Shown: positions 1 through 10,033 of the stretch, one piece after another
How the letters are laid out: every line of letters begins with the position of its first letter
Position numbering within the stretch: position 1 is the stretch's first letter
Origin: Prorocentrum cordatum
Taxonomy: Eukaryota; Sar; Dinophyceae; Prorocentrales; Prorocentraceae
Reading direction: 5' to 3'
Assembly (NCBI GenBank): GCA_963575745.1
Contig: CAUYUJ010014269.1
Location: forward strand, 204,523 to 268,522
Length of the DNA stretch: 64,000 nucleotides
Translations under genes and position numbers: made by a program
Notes under the pieces: generated by a model
The model's input: the letters and a program-made list of their open reading frames with translations, nothing else
Told to the model about the DNA's origin: nothing
Databases searched by the model: none

Positions 1-655
1 GCCACTTGGTGGCCCAGATGAGGCACCAGGCGAAGCACATGCCTCTTGAGGAAGCGAGGCGGCACGGGGGTGAACCTGTAGACACATCCGTCGTGGTGCG
101 TGCGCTCGCCAACAACTGTGCAATGATCCCAGCAAGGCGCCGAAATAGCAGGATGCTGAGATGCTCCTGGGGTGCTCCTACGATGCTCCCGAAGAGCTCC
201 AGAAAAGCTGCGCAACATTTTCGAACACATGTCACGATAATATCATTGACAAAACACTACGAGGGCCCTGAAAGGCCCGTCAGAGGCTCCGCAATGACTT
301 CGAGCCGGGTCTGAAAAGGGTCCCGAGGTCCTGAAGAATATCGTGCGAGTCTGCTGATGGGCTCCGGAATTCGGAACATAACAAGGCATACGTGATAATT
401 GCAATGCACGGTGAGCATGTCAGCCCGCGTGGACCCAAGCCGCAGCCTCTTGCACTCCTGGTGTGTAATCAGCGTGGCGCTATTTGCCTGTAGTGCAATG
501 TGTGCGGCGCAGCGTGGTGCAATGTGTTCGGCACAACTACGTAGTGCATCCCATGTGGCGCCGTCTATGTGATCCAAGACATGTGATGCAATCTATGCGG
601 TGCAACATCTAACGTGCCACCTGCGTGTTGAAAGCTACGTGATGCATTCTCCGTG

Positions 656-1136
656 CGATGGCGGCAGGCCGAGCAGAAATGTCTGAGAGCGGGCCAAACA
701 TCTCGGCTGACCAGGTCGAATGGACGAAACGTCTGGCCAAACCAAACATCAAGAACCGAATTAACATGAAATCCAAGCTGCATTAACTCACCGCCCCAGC
801 GTTCTGCCAGGGTGGTGCGCTGGCGGCACGGCATCAAAGGCTTGAGGACAGGAGGCAGCGGAAATGGGCTGTGGGCTAATGCGCAAGCGTCGCGGAGCAA
901 ATACAATGCAGGAATCACAGGGCTTCCCTTCAACTGGGCGTCTGAGAGCTCGCAGCGGCGTCAGCCTAAGGGGAAAAAAACAGCACGTGCGACGAGGACC
1001 GCACACTTCCTTTTCAATCGCCGAGCGCGGGCCCAAAACCTGCGGTGACTTGCGATGGCGGCAGGCCAAGCACAAATCTCGGAAAGCGGGCCAACTCTCC
1101 CGGCTGGCCAGCTCGAACAGACGAAACGTCTGGCCA
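656..1136. repeat. Direct repeat pair, ~83 bp, about 397 bp apart
   Basis: Copy 1 (656-739) and copy 2 (1054-1136) share GATGGCGGCAGGCC, GCGGGCCAA and GACGAAACGTCTGGCC in the same order, with about a dozen substitutions and small gaps. Each copy is followed by a related ATCAAGAACC segment. The pair looks like a local duplication, or two insertions of a short repeat, in the flank beyond element A. Confidence 0.75.
839..908 (+). repeat. 70-bp repeat, left copy of a pair bracketing element A
   Basis: This segment (core GGCTTGAGGACAG, ending CAAGCGTCGCGGAGCAAAT) recurs in the same orientation at 8282-8351. The two copies differ at a handful of positions. They stand outside both ends of the decayed retroelement at 1456-8238: about 550 bp beyond its 3' end here and about 44 bp beyond its 5' end at the other copy. 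They may be terminal direct repeats of that element or two copies of an unrelated short repeat. Confidence 0.7.
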
Positions 1137-1191
1137 GACTAAAGATCAAGAACCCATAACGATGGGTTCTTGATCTTTTGTCTGGCCAGAC
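1128..1191. repeat. Perfect 17-bp hairpin between two GTCTGGCCAGAC palindromes
   Basis: Bases 1141-1157 pair perfectly with 1162-1178 around the loop AACG. The 12-bp palindrome GTCTGGCCAGAC sits just outside each arm (1128-1139 and 1180-1191). The structure could extrude as a cruciform or fold as RNA. No gene end is close enough to call it a terminator. Confidence 0.85.
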
Positions 1192-1455
1192 TAAGGATCC
1201 CGTACCAACTCCATGGGCAAGCCGAAAAACATCGGCTGAGAAAAAGCACAAGCATGCAATAATCGAAGATCTAGGCGCCGCCGCAATTCATGTTCCAGGA
1301 GCGGCCCCCCGGAACGTGATTGTAATTTTTTCCTAGCTAAGAAAGCGCGCGGCCCCGAGGCCCGCCGCCAGAGCCCCTCGCGCCAAAAAGCGAAGATCAA
1401 TCGATAAATCGCGCCGAAAAGAAAAAAGACAGCTGTTGGCCTCTGCACGCGTGGC

Positions 1456-2348
1456 CTACGCTTTGACCACGGGCGGGGGCTTTCGAGGGCCCGACCACTC
1501 TTCTGATGCGGACTGAGCGGGTGCTGGCCCGCCCCCCAAGGGCTGGGCGTCGGCGCAGCTGCGAAATTTGCGAAAATAGTCCTCAGACGGGCTGCCGCGC
1601 CGGTGAAGGCGGGCCGTCACTTTACTGGGCAGGCCGACGGCGGCGGAGGCCTGCTTCAGGGCACGGTGGTAGCTGGCATAAGCGCGCAGCAACACGACGC
1701 GGCCCCGTCGAGCCTGCTGCGCCACGCGCACGAGGGCGACGAAGGAACCCGCCACCACGGCGCGAGACTGGCCGTCGATCAGCACGGTCTCATCCTGCAG
1801 CCCCGTCTTGGCGACCCTGGCGCGCGTGGTGTCGCCCGCGACCGGCGCGGACGCCTGGACGACTCGGCCCATTTTGTTGCAGCCCCCGCGTTCGGCCGCG
1901 GAAAGAGGCAGCGCGGAACTGGGAACTCTGGCAGCTCACCAGGGCGGACGTACGCGTCAAACTGGACGACGGGGCCACGGGCCGCCTTGAGGCCGGCCTC
2001 GGCCCCAAGCCCTGCAGGGTGCTGGGCCATGAACGTGGCGGCCGCCCAGCAGAGCGGCTCCGAGGTGACGTCCGGCTCGAGCTTGCCCCAGTCGGCGAGG
2101 GCGCCCTTGGCCTTCGGGAAGACGTCGGCAACGCGCAGCCAGACGCCGAACCTGCGGGCCAGCGCGGCCAGCGCGTAGCGAGCGCCCGCTTTGCCCCTGC
2201 CGTTGCGGCAGAACTGCTCGAAGTACTCCTCGAGGAGCGAGTCCACCAGAGGCAGGTCCGAGCGCGCCCAGCGGTCGGCGACCACTCCCATGGTCGCGGC
2301 GAAGGCGAGCACGCTGGCGGCGTGGCGGGCCCGGGTGAGAGGCCGCAC
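1456..2348 (-). pseudogene. Tyrosine-recombinase-like C-terminal region of element A, frameshifted
   Basis: Frame 2348-1779 shows the N-terminal helical part (DSLLEEYFEQFCRNG, ALADWGKLEPDVTSEP) and then VVQFDAYVRPGEL near residues 127-139. The Arg in the last motif sits where the first catalytic Arg of tyrosine recombinases lies. The match then moves to frame 1872-1456, with AKTGLQDETVLID, YASYHRALKQASAAVGL and a degraded block RLHRRGSPSEDYF where the second Arg/His motif would be. The shift near 1800-1870 and the poor second motif argue against activity. In a live element this protein would join the circular DNA copy to the genome. Assignment is by pattern similarity to recombinases I associate with algal and dinoflagellate repeats. 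Confidence 0.6.
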
Positions 2349-2639
2349 CTACGACTAGGAGCGATGCAGGAAGCCGCGCGAGGTGTCAGCTGGCTCAGTG
2401 CGCGACGCCTCGCCCGTCGGGCGGCCTCTGCCCTCTGCCTCGGCCTCGGCCGAGCCCGCGGCCGCGGCCCCCCGAGCTGGCGGCCCCAGCCCCCGCGTCG
2501 GCGGGCCAGTGCGGGGCCCACTTCCGCGGGCCGCAGGGGAGTCGAGGGGCGGCTGAAGCGGGTCGCCATCAGGTCGCCAGGCCACGGGCGGCGCAGCCCG
2601 CGCCAGGGCCCAAGCCGCGGCGCGGGCGGGCATGCCCCC

Positions 2640-3300
2640 GCGAGGGCCGTGCGCCAAAATGGCTTGAACCGAACCTGATGATCACGGACCTTGACCTTGC
2701 CTTGGAGGCACTCGCGCGCGTGGCCCCCGAGGCGCCGTCTCTCCAGGGCCCCGAGCTCCAAGACATCAGACGCGATCCCGGCGGGCTCCTGGCGCGGGGC
2801 CCCAGACCGACAGCAGTCGAAGACTACGGGGGCCTGGCCGTGTTCTTGCAGGAACCTGTCGAGCGAGCCCAAAGAGAATGACCGAGAACTCCTGGGGCCC
2901 CCCAAAGACCATCGAACTCAGCGTCGAACGCGCAACGAGATACCGTCGCCCAGCACGCATAGCGGACGTCTCATTGGGGCCTCGTCGGGCAACTGACCAC
3001 GGCGCAGAGGGGCCCGAGGTGCGCGAACCAGACCTCGCGAGACACGATCCACTTGCTAACGGCGGCCTCGATGCTGGGCTTGAGCGCGCCCCCCCAGCCG
3101 CCGAACTCGACGTCGAGCGGGCGGGCGACGGCGAGGCCCATCGTAGCGAGGGCCCCCGTCCAGCGAGCACAGCCGAAAAGACCTCGAGAGCCACTTGTCG
3201 AGCACGAAGCCGAGGTGCAAGAACGCGAAGGGGCTGATTCGCGGCGACCAGATGGGGCGGGGGCGGCGGCGGCCCACGGGCCTGTCTCGTCCCTTTTCGG
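2640..3300 (-). pseudogene. Degenerate methyltransferase-like region of element A
   Basis: Pieces in two frames read DVEFGGWGGALKPSIEAAV, KWIVSREVWFAHLGPLCAVV and, further on, VVFDCCRSGAPRQEPAG, LERRRLGGHARECLQG. These recall a conserved block often found between RNase H and recombinase in DIRS-like elements: an acidic ribbon, a hydrophobic strand ending in L-G-x-P-C, and a late C/G/H segment. No complete SAM-binding motif can be seen. It is not clearly catalytic and is broken by frame changes; the call rests mainly on its position. Confidence 0.4.
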
Positions 3301-3749
3301 GCGGGCGGAGAAAGCAAGCGAAGGCCCCCCGGGGGCGGGCAGCTCGCGAGGCCGGCGCCCGACGCGCGTCCGCGGTCCAGCGCGCCCGAGCCCCGGCGCG
3401 GGGAGGCTGGGCGGACCGGCTGGCAGCCGCGGCCCGCGCAGGCGCCGCGACCCGAAGGGCGCGGCAGGGCCGCGGGGCCAACCTCGGCCCGCGCCAGCTA
3501 GCAGCGCCCAGGGGCCGCGGCGGCGGCGGCGGCAAGGGCCGCGGATGGTGGCCACGTCGGCGCGGCGCCGGCGGCGGCTGCTCGCGGGCGCCCTCGGCCT
3601 CGGCGAGCGCCGCCGCGCGCGCGAGGTCGGCCGGCGCTCCTGCTAGCGCGCGCGGCCGGCGCGGGGTCGGGATCCGGCCGCCCCAGCCGGCCCCCGACTC
3701 GCCGCCGCCCCGGGCGACGCGCGCCCGGGGGCGCCTTCCTCGCGCCCGC
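3301..3749 (-). other. GC-extreme Ala/Arg/Pro spacer inside element A
   Basis: This stretch is almost entirely G and C with CGCG and GGCGGC runs, so all frames are open and rich in Ala, Arg, Gly and Pro. No motif is visible. It lies between the RNase H-like and methyltransferase-like remnants and is best read as degraded interior of element A. Confidence 0.45.
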
Positions 3750-5267
3750 GTCGCCGAGATTGCGGCCAGCGTCGAGATGCCGTCGCCGCCGAGAGATGCC
3801 GCGGGCGATCTGGCAAGGGGCCGCGCGTCGGCGTAGACAAGTAGGGCCGCGGCCCACGGCCCGCCCCATCTCGATGGGAAGCAGCTCAGACACGTTGCCC
3901 CCCAAACTGACGAGCGGGAGCTGCGGCGGTCGAGCTGGCGAGAGGCGCGCCGCAGGCTGCCCGGCCCGACGCGGCCCTCAAGCAAGTGAATCGGGCCGCC
4001 TCGCCGCCGAGCGCCCTCGACGATGAGCGCCCAGCAACTGCAATCCACGAGCTCGTCGGGCACCTCGAGGCCGGGGGGCCGCGTGGCCGCTTCGAGCGCT
4101 CTCCCGCGACCGCGTAGGCGCGGGTGCCCACGCGGATACTGCAGCGGCATCGGGCGCCTCGCCCAGCGCGCCGCCAGCGCCAGAGGCCCAGCCAAGGGTG
4201 ATGGTGTCCTCCAGCACTGGCCAGGGCGCTTCTCGTCGGGGACGAACGCGCAGCGCCCCCGCGTCGCGGCCAGCTGTCGCAGATGTCGAGCACCTGTCTG
4301 ACGACGGCGCAGGGCGCGGGCGGCCTCCGAAGAGTCGGAACAGAGGGCCAGGTTCCACATCGGATTGTTCACGAAGATGGCGGCCGGGGAGATGAGACTG
4401 CGCGCGGAGAGCTGGGCCTCGAGACGAGCCCCCGCCGCCGACAGCGCGCCGGGGGGCCTCGCGGCCTGCGCCCCCGCGGAGCGGCGCAGCTGGCGGAAGA
4501 CGGCCAGGGCGGGCCGAGTGAGCAAACAGTTCTGGACACAGTGCCCGAGGAACACTCGGATCTGCCAAGCTGCCCGCGGTGCCCAAGGCCGCCCGGGCTC
4601 GCGACGCGCCACGTAGAGGCGCCAGGCGCGATGATCAGAGTGCCGAAGACGCCTCCGCTGCCCATCGTAGCCGAAGCTCGTGGACAGACCCTCGACCTCG
4701 TGGCGCGCGACGCCCAGCGACCTTGCCGCGGCGGCCTGCAGCGCGGTGTCCACGCCCGCGCTCGACAGGCCCAGGGGCGACGCGTTGTCCGCGTAGACGG
4801 AGCGCGCGGGGTGCTGCGAAGCCGCGACGGGGGCCGGCCGCTCGTCGAGAAGGAGCCGACGAGCGCCACCCGGCAGCGCCTCGGAAACCCAGCACGCGAC
4901 GGACGAGCGCACGGCCCAGAGCGCCCAGGACCAGGCCATCGCGACCCCAGAAGTCCGGGAAGACCAGCTCATCAGGGCCACAGACGTGCGAGACTCCGCA
5001 GACCGACGCGCGCTCTTTGAAGTCCACCCCGAAGTCCATGGCGAGCCGGCCCGACAAGAACAGGTAGAACGAGTCCTGGAAGTCGAGCGAGGCCCCGGAA
5101 ATCTGAGGCGATGAACCATCGGCGCTCAGGCCCCCAGCCTCCTCGAGCGCTGCGTCGGACCAGTCCTGCTCGCGGGGGGCGGCCAGGGTGCCCGGGGGCG
5201 CGGCGGCGCGCGGCGGGCGCGGTGGGCGTCGCGAGCGTCGACGACCAGCCGATTGATCCAGCCACAC
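3750..5267 (-). pseudogene. Reverse transcriptase and RNase H region of element A, frameshifted
   Basis: Frame 5267-4635 gives DFQDSFYLFLSGRLAMDFGVDF and DELVFPDFWG. Frame 5119-3056 then continues with VAMAWSWALWA, SVYADNASPLGL (YADN at about 4795-4784, the YxDD position), HEVEGL and RRLRHSDHRAWRLY, so the palm is split by one frameshift near 4945. RVFLGHCVQNCLLTRPAL follows as the thumb, then a possible RNase H strand with LCSDSSEA, and weak GPIHLLEGRVG and SLGGNVSELL blocks. In a live element this enzyme makes cDNA from the element RNA and removes the template. The second Asp of YxDD reads Asn, which is either a trait of this RT family or a mutation. Confidence 0.65.
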
Positions 5268-6060
5268 TTCTTCTCGGCGAATCAGCGCCCGACCCGCGAC
5301 CCGATGCGCCGACGGAAGCCGACCGGGCCACGGGAGGCAAGCCCTCTAAGAAACTCTCGACGAAGATGGGGGTCGTTTGCGAGCCGCGCGCCCCAGCGCG
5401 GCGCGACCGATGGCTCGTGCTCGACCTTCTGCTCCGCGACGCGGTCGGGCTCGCGAATGAAATGAAGTGGGGCGTCGGGGTCGCGGACGGCGTCGGCGGC
5501 GCACTTGGGGCACACCTCCTCCGCGTCGCGAGGCGCGACGGTGGGCCGCCGGAACTCGAGCTTGGACTCTTCGCGCGGGGCGACCGTGCAGGGCGAGAGC
5601 GAGTCGGACTTGAAGGGCTCCTGCAAGGCTCCGCGAGGGCGCAGGCCTGGCGGGGGAGGGTCACGCTCCGCCGCGCACCTGCCGCGCTGTCGGCAGCGCG
5701 AGGAGCGAATCGCCGAACCCGCGGACCTTGAATCGGTCGCGCTGCCGCGCCCGCGGCCCGACGGGCGCGCCGCGATGGGGGCGGGGCCATTGACCGAGCG
5801 GACAGCCCCCCGAACGCGGCGTTCACGTGAGCGCCTCTGAAGCACCCGCTGGCGCAAGCATCGCGGCGCTCCGCCGAGGTCAACTGGCGGGCCAGGCCCC
5901 GAGGCCGGGAGCGGGGGCGGGCCCCCGCGAGAAGCGCGAGAGCCCGTCGCCATACGGAGAGCGCGGGGGCGGCCCTGGGCAGGGCGGATCGCCGCAGATG
6001 CCCAGCCCAGAACGGGGCCGCGCGGCCCCGAGCTATCCGCCAGAGCTGGCGGCGCCGCCC
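5268..6060 (-). pseudogene. Linker region upstream of the element A RT
   Basis: Minus-strand frames in this region carry TSAERRDACASGCFRGAHVN, AFGGLSA, SDSLSPCTVAPREESKLEF and PTVAPRDAEEVCPKC, followed near 5300 by a segment resembling the G-x-F-F-V-x-K-K entry to RT. They match the expected order between Gag and RT but are spread over several frames. No enzymatic motif such as an aspartic protease DTG was found. Confidence 0.45.
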
Positions 6061-6220
6061 TCGGCCACCTCGGGCGGGGCCTTTGGCTGCGCGGCCGTCT
6101 TCTCCCCTCCTGCCACTACCGATCCGCCTGCGTGGTCTGAGCCCCAGCGCGGGCCTGGCCCCCCGGCCAATCCCACCAGCCCTTTAGGCGTGAGTGGTTT
6201 AGGGAGCCCGCTCTGTTCTC

Positions 6221-6254
6221 AACCCCCTTCTTCCCCTTCGGGGAGGGGTTTACC
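6221..6254. repeat. CCCC-TTCG-GGGG hairpin repeat, copy 1
   Basis: The sequence starts AACCCCCTTCTTCCCC, then TTCG, then GGGGAGGGGTT. The arms pair around a TTCG loop, which as RNA is the very stable UUCG tetraloop. A copy with one extra G stands at 32781-32813, far from any shared gene. Confidence 0.8.
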
Positions 6255-6393
6255 CCTCCCCCTACCCCCTCCCCCTGGGCCTGGAGAGGTCCTTTCGCGG
6301 GTCGTTGGAGGGGTCTTTTTCGACTCCTGGGAGGGCTAAAATTCGACACCCCTCACAAGGATCGTGGCCCCGACGGGGGGGGGGGGGGAAAAA

Positions 6394-6583
6394 TGCTCGC
6401 CTCTTCTTTGAAGCGAAAATCATTGATTTTACCAAGGTGTTGACCCCATTTTGGCCTTCTGCGGGGGCAGCGCTAATTAAAGCCCCCCTCTTCTTAGAAA
6501 CCAAAATCATTGATTGCACTAAGGTTTTGGCCCCAGTTTGGCCTTCTGAGGGGGCAGCGCCAATTGAAGCCCCCCTCTTCTTT
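6394..6583. repeat. Tandem 87-bp unit, two copies plus a partial
   Basis: AAAATCATTGATT at 6416 recurs at 6503. Each copy continues through a related AAGGT segment, TTTGGCCTTCTG, GGGGGCAGCGC and AAGCCCCCCTCTTCTT. The period of 87 bp is 29 codons, so the minus strand stays open and reads as a 29-residue repeat ending in SKKRGA. This explains the open frame without invoking a gene. Confidence 0.8.
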
Positions 6584-6817
6584 GATCGATTTCCTCCAAG
6601 ATGGCCCCAAGAAGCGCCCAGGAGGCACCAAGAGGCCCCAAGATGGCCCCAAGATGGCCTCAAGAGGCCCCCAGGAGGCCCCCAAGAAGATCCCAAACGG
6701 CCCAAAGAGGCCCCCCCGAGGCACCCAAGACGCCGAAAAGCCCCTCAGGACGACCCTCTACTCGCCTGGCCGTCGTTTCTGGACGGGCTGGTAGGGATAC
6801 GCGAAGCGTAAAGAATT
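6581..6817. repeat. Head-array-tail repeat family, copy R1
   Basis: The head TTTGATCGATTTCCTCCAAG (6581-6600) is followed by ATGGCCCC and a variable array of CCCCAAGAGGC-like 11-nt units. A tail runs from 6771 with CGTTTCTGGACGGGCTGG and ends in TACGCGAAGCGTAAAGAATT. Copies with the same head and tail occur at 33808-33955 and 46070-46400. Confidence 0.75.
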
Positions 6818-6825
6818 CTCGAACT

Positions 6826-8238
6826 CTGGCAGCACCATGCCGCGCGCGTCGCCCACGGCCGCGTCGAAGACGAGGGCGAGGCCCTCGATCGAAGTCGGGG
6901 GCCCGAGGGTTCTGGCAGACGGCGGCCTCGACCTGCTTGAGCCGCCTGATGAGGCACTCTGCGCTTGACGCGTTGTGCAGGTCGAGCTGATCGAACTGCT
7001 GCACTATCAGAATCGCCGCGCGGGTCACGCGGCGCGCGCGCGCGCGCCACGTTGCTGCGCTCGGCGGGGCCAGGTCGCGCGACGATCCCCCGCGCGCCTT
7101 GACCGCCGTCGCGCAAGGCCAGGGCCGCCTCGCGAGCAGCTCTCTTCCCCTGTGGCGGCTGGCCTGGGATGGTCGCCCCCTCGATGCGCATGACCGACTC
7201 GCGGAACTCGATGTAGCGCCCTCCGTCTGGATCTCGCTCGTCGCCGACATCGCGAGGGCCCCGACGAGCGCCGCCGCGAGCGAGGGCGAGGCACCTGTCG
7301 AATGCGCGACCCTCGGCGACCTTGACGACCTGCAGCCGCGCATCCTCGATGCGGGCGAGGGCCGAGTTCCCCCGGCGCACGAGCACCTCCTCGCTGGCAA
7401 AAACCTGCGCCGACATCTGCTCCCCGAAATGCAACGAGGCGGGGTCGTCCACATGCCGCGCGTCGCCAGGGGGGCCGACGACGCCCGCGACGTCGAAGCC
7501 GGGGATGGTGGCCAGCGCGCGGGCCCCCATCCAGGTACTCATGCATCCCTTCCGCCAGCACCGCGTCGAAGGCGCAGACTTTGCCCGCATGTCGAGCCGG
7601 GAAAGGCCCAGAGCGGCGCGGCACGATGACCCGGTACGTCGACTGGTCGGCGAGGGACACCTCGCAATTTGGCGTGAGCCAGATCAATTTCGGAGCATCC
7701 CCCTTCACCAGCAGCTGGCGGTAGTGCTGCTGGAAATCCGGGTCGGCGTCGAGCCGCACGAGGCACTGGCTGAACTGCGTGCCCAAAGTCCGAGCCATTG
7801 CGGTCGTCAATCACGAGGAACACCAAGACCCCGACGACCGCGACCCAGTCTCTCTGGCGCGGCCACTGAGCCCACGCCGTCCACGCCAACACCGCCGTCC
7901 TCGAGAGCCAGCGCACGGCTGCGCGCCCGAGGGCCCGATTGCCAGGAGCGGGCCAGCCGAAAGACTGACGCGACGGCCGCGCCCGCGGCCACGCCCACCA
8001 CGGCGGCGTCGCAGAGGTCGAGACCGGCGCAGTGCCCGAGCGGGATCGGGCGCGGCGGGCAGGGCTGGGACGGCGCGATCTGCAAGCGCTCCGGCCCGCG
8101 ACGCGCCAGCTGCTCCTGGGGGGCGGCCAGACCGTCGGAGGCGTCCGCAACCTCGGACGCGCAGTGACAGGTGACCGCAACGATTGCAGGGCAGCTGCCA
8201 CCCACCCAGCGTTCAGAGGGAACCGATGACACATCCAC
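6826..8238 (-). pseudogene. Gag-like N-terminal region of element A, in three frames
   Basis: Frame 8238-7807 opens with a short N-terminus and a hydrophobic segment (LCDAAVVGVAAGAAVASVF), a likely membrane helix. Frame 7810-7025 continues with LIWLTPNCEVSLADQSTYRV and AEGMHEYLDGG. Frame 7590-6745 carries ASEEVLVRRGNSALARIEDA and RYIEFRESVMRIEGATIPG. Frame 7454-6660 carries ILIVQQFDQLDLHNASSAEC, IRRLKQVEAAV and NPRAPDF. This succession matches the Gag-like half of polyproteins I associate with dinoflagellate repeats. Two or more frameshifts make it non-functional. The role in a live element would be particle or nucleoprotein formation, which is inferred from position. Confidence 0.55.
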
Positions 8239-8281
8239 TGGTCACCTGGGCCCGCCCAGCCATGAATTCTTCACGGCAGAA

Positions 8282-8351
8282 GGGCTTGAGGACAGAAGGC
8301 AGCGGAAGGGGCTGCGGGCTATTGCACAAGCGTCGCGGAGCAAATGCAATA
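8282..8351 (+). repeat. 70-bp repeat, right copy bracketing element A
   Basis: This is the partner of 839-908, in the same orientation. It begins 44 bp outside the first codon of the Gag-like region, on the 5' side of element A. Confidence 0.7.
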
Positions 8352-8439
8352 CACATACATATGTGTAGAAAATATGAATGCAGACATGCAGCGCGCCCCC
8401 CGTCTCCGGAACCCGACCCCGACCACCCCCAACACTAAC

Positions 8440-8500
8440 CATCACCCTTACCCTAACTCCCAACCTTATCCTCAAACCCGAACCCAAGCCCCAAACAGCA
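8440..8500. repeat. Degenerate telomere-like C-rich heptamers
   Basis: The strand reads AACACTAACC, CACCCTTACCCTAACTCCC and then CAAACCCGAACCC. These are imperfect relatives of the CCCTAAA telomeric heptamer common in algae. The stretch runs directly into the ACTCACT array, which has the same 7-nt period. Confidence 0.5.
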
Positions 8501-8501
8501 C

Positions 8502-9993
8502 TCACTACTTGTTACGCACCACTCACTACAGACAATTCGCTACTCGCTACTCACTACTAATCACGACTCACTACTCACTACACACGTCTCACTACGACTA
8601 CCCACCACTCACTACTCACTACTCCCTACACACTATTCACTACTCACTACAAACTACTCATTACTCACTACCCACTACTTAATACTCACTACTCACTAAA
8701 CACAACTCATAAACCATTACTCACGAATCACAAATCCCTACTCACTACCCACTAAACACTATCCACTATTCATTACTCACACTTCACTACGCACTACTCA
8801 CTGCCAACAACTCACTACTCACTATCCACTACTCGCTACTCGCTACTCCCTACTCCCTACACAGTACTCGCTCCTCACTACTCGCTACTCCCAACGCCCT
8901 ACTCGCTACCCAATACGCACTATTCACTACCCACTACTCACTACTCCCTGCGCTCCCACTACTCACTACTCACTACTTCCTACTCCCTACTCACTACTCC
9001 CAACGCACTACTCACTATTCACTACCCAGTACTCAACACTCACTACTCACTAAACACTACTCACTACCCACTATTCACCACTCACTACGCAATACCCACA
9101 AACCACTAACCACTACTTTACTACTGAGTACTCACAGTTCACTACTCTCTGCGCACTGCCGACAACGCACTTCTCACTATCCACTACTCGCTACCCTATA
9201 CGGAATATTCACTGCCCACTACGCACTACTCGCTACTAACTGCTCACTCCTCCCTATTCACTAGTCACTAGTCACTAGTCGCAAGTCGCTATTCACTACT
9301 CACTACTCACTACTCACTACCCACGAGTCACTTCTCACAAATTTCTACTCGCAACTCCCTGCTCACTACCCACTACTCAATACCCACTTCTCGCTTCGCA
9401 CTACTCACTACTCATTACTCACTATTCACTACTCGCTACTCGCTACTCGCTACGCACTACTCCCTACTCACTACTCACGACTTACTCCTGACTACTCCCT
9501 CCTCACTACCCACTGCTGACAAGGCCCTACTCGCTACTCACTACTCACTACTCACTACTCACTACTTGCTACTCCCTACTCGGTACTGCCTACTCGCTAC
9601 CCGCTACTCGCTACTCACCACTCACTGCTCACTGCTCTCTACTCACTGCGCACTACTCGCTACTCACTACCCACTCCTCGCTATTCGCTACTGTATACTC
9701 CCTCATCCCTACTCCCTGCTTACTACTCACGATGCACGACTCACTACACACGACTCACTCCTCACTACTCACTACTCATAATTCCTTACTCTCTTCTTCC
9801 TTCCCACTACTCACTACCCACTACTCACTACCCACTACTCACTACTCAATACTCACTAACCTCTACGCATTACTCACTACTACCACCACCCAGTACCCAC
9901 TACTCACTACTCACGATTCACTGCGCACTACTTACTATCAAATACCCACTACTCACCAATCGCTACTCAAAACATTCTACTCTCTACTCACTA
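8502..9993. repeat. 1.5-kb heptanucleotide ACTCACT array
   Basis: About 1,490 bp consist of ACTCACT units with scattered substitutions and insertions (ACTACCC, ACTCGCT, ACTCCCT variants). Stops are frequent and the interior is almost free of open frames. It has the look of an old, actively mutating satellite with several local homogenised patches. Confidence 0.95.
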
Positions 9994-10033
9994 CCCGAGA
10001 GGCCCCCTCCCCAGCCCCCTGTTCGGCGCAAAA

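Larger units (their letters stand above)
1..1455. other. Left flank without a supported gene
   Basis: No frame here shows a recognisable domain. Between about 470 and 650 the sequence is built of degenerate repeats of roughly 25 bp with the core GTGCAATGTG, probably an old minisatellite. The stretch 150-240 carries imperfect GATGCTCC repeats. The remaining structure is the direct repeats and hairpin listed separately. Short frames on both strands overlap each other and look like chance openings in GC-rich DNA. Confidence 0.6.
6180..6825. repeat. Dispersed-repeat block interrupting element A
   Basis: Homology to the Gag-like region stops near 6826 and linker homology resumes near 6060. Between them lie a UUCG hairpin, a tandem 87-bp unit (about 6394-6583) and one copy of the 11-nt array family with head and tail (6581-6817). 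Closely related pieces occur elsewhere in the window where no element A sequence is present, so this block most likely inserted into element A after it integrated. Confidence 0.65.
1456..8238 (-). mobile_element. Element A: decayed RT / RNase H / tyrosine-recombinase retroelement (DIRS-like order)
   Basis: Reading the minus strand from 8238 to 1456 gives, in order, a membrane-segment plus Gag-like region, an RT with RNase H, a degenerate methyltransferase-like region and a tyrosine-recombinase-like C-terminus. That order resembles DIRS-type retrotransposons, which replicate by RT and integrate with a tyrosine recombinase. Homologous stretches move between all three frames and are interrupted by stops, so this is a dead copy. 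A dispersed repeat (6180-6825) separates Gag from RT. A 70-bp direct repeat lies outside each end. The alternative is a Gypsy-like element next to an unrelated recombinase relic; the uniform orientation and order make a single element more likely. Confidence 0.6.

Noticed and set aside
3056-5119. A single 687-codon gene
   Set aside because: Only parts match RT and RNase H, the match changes frame near 4945, and the rest is GC-driven Ala/Arg/Pro sequence.
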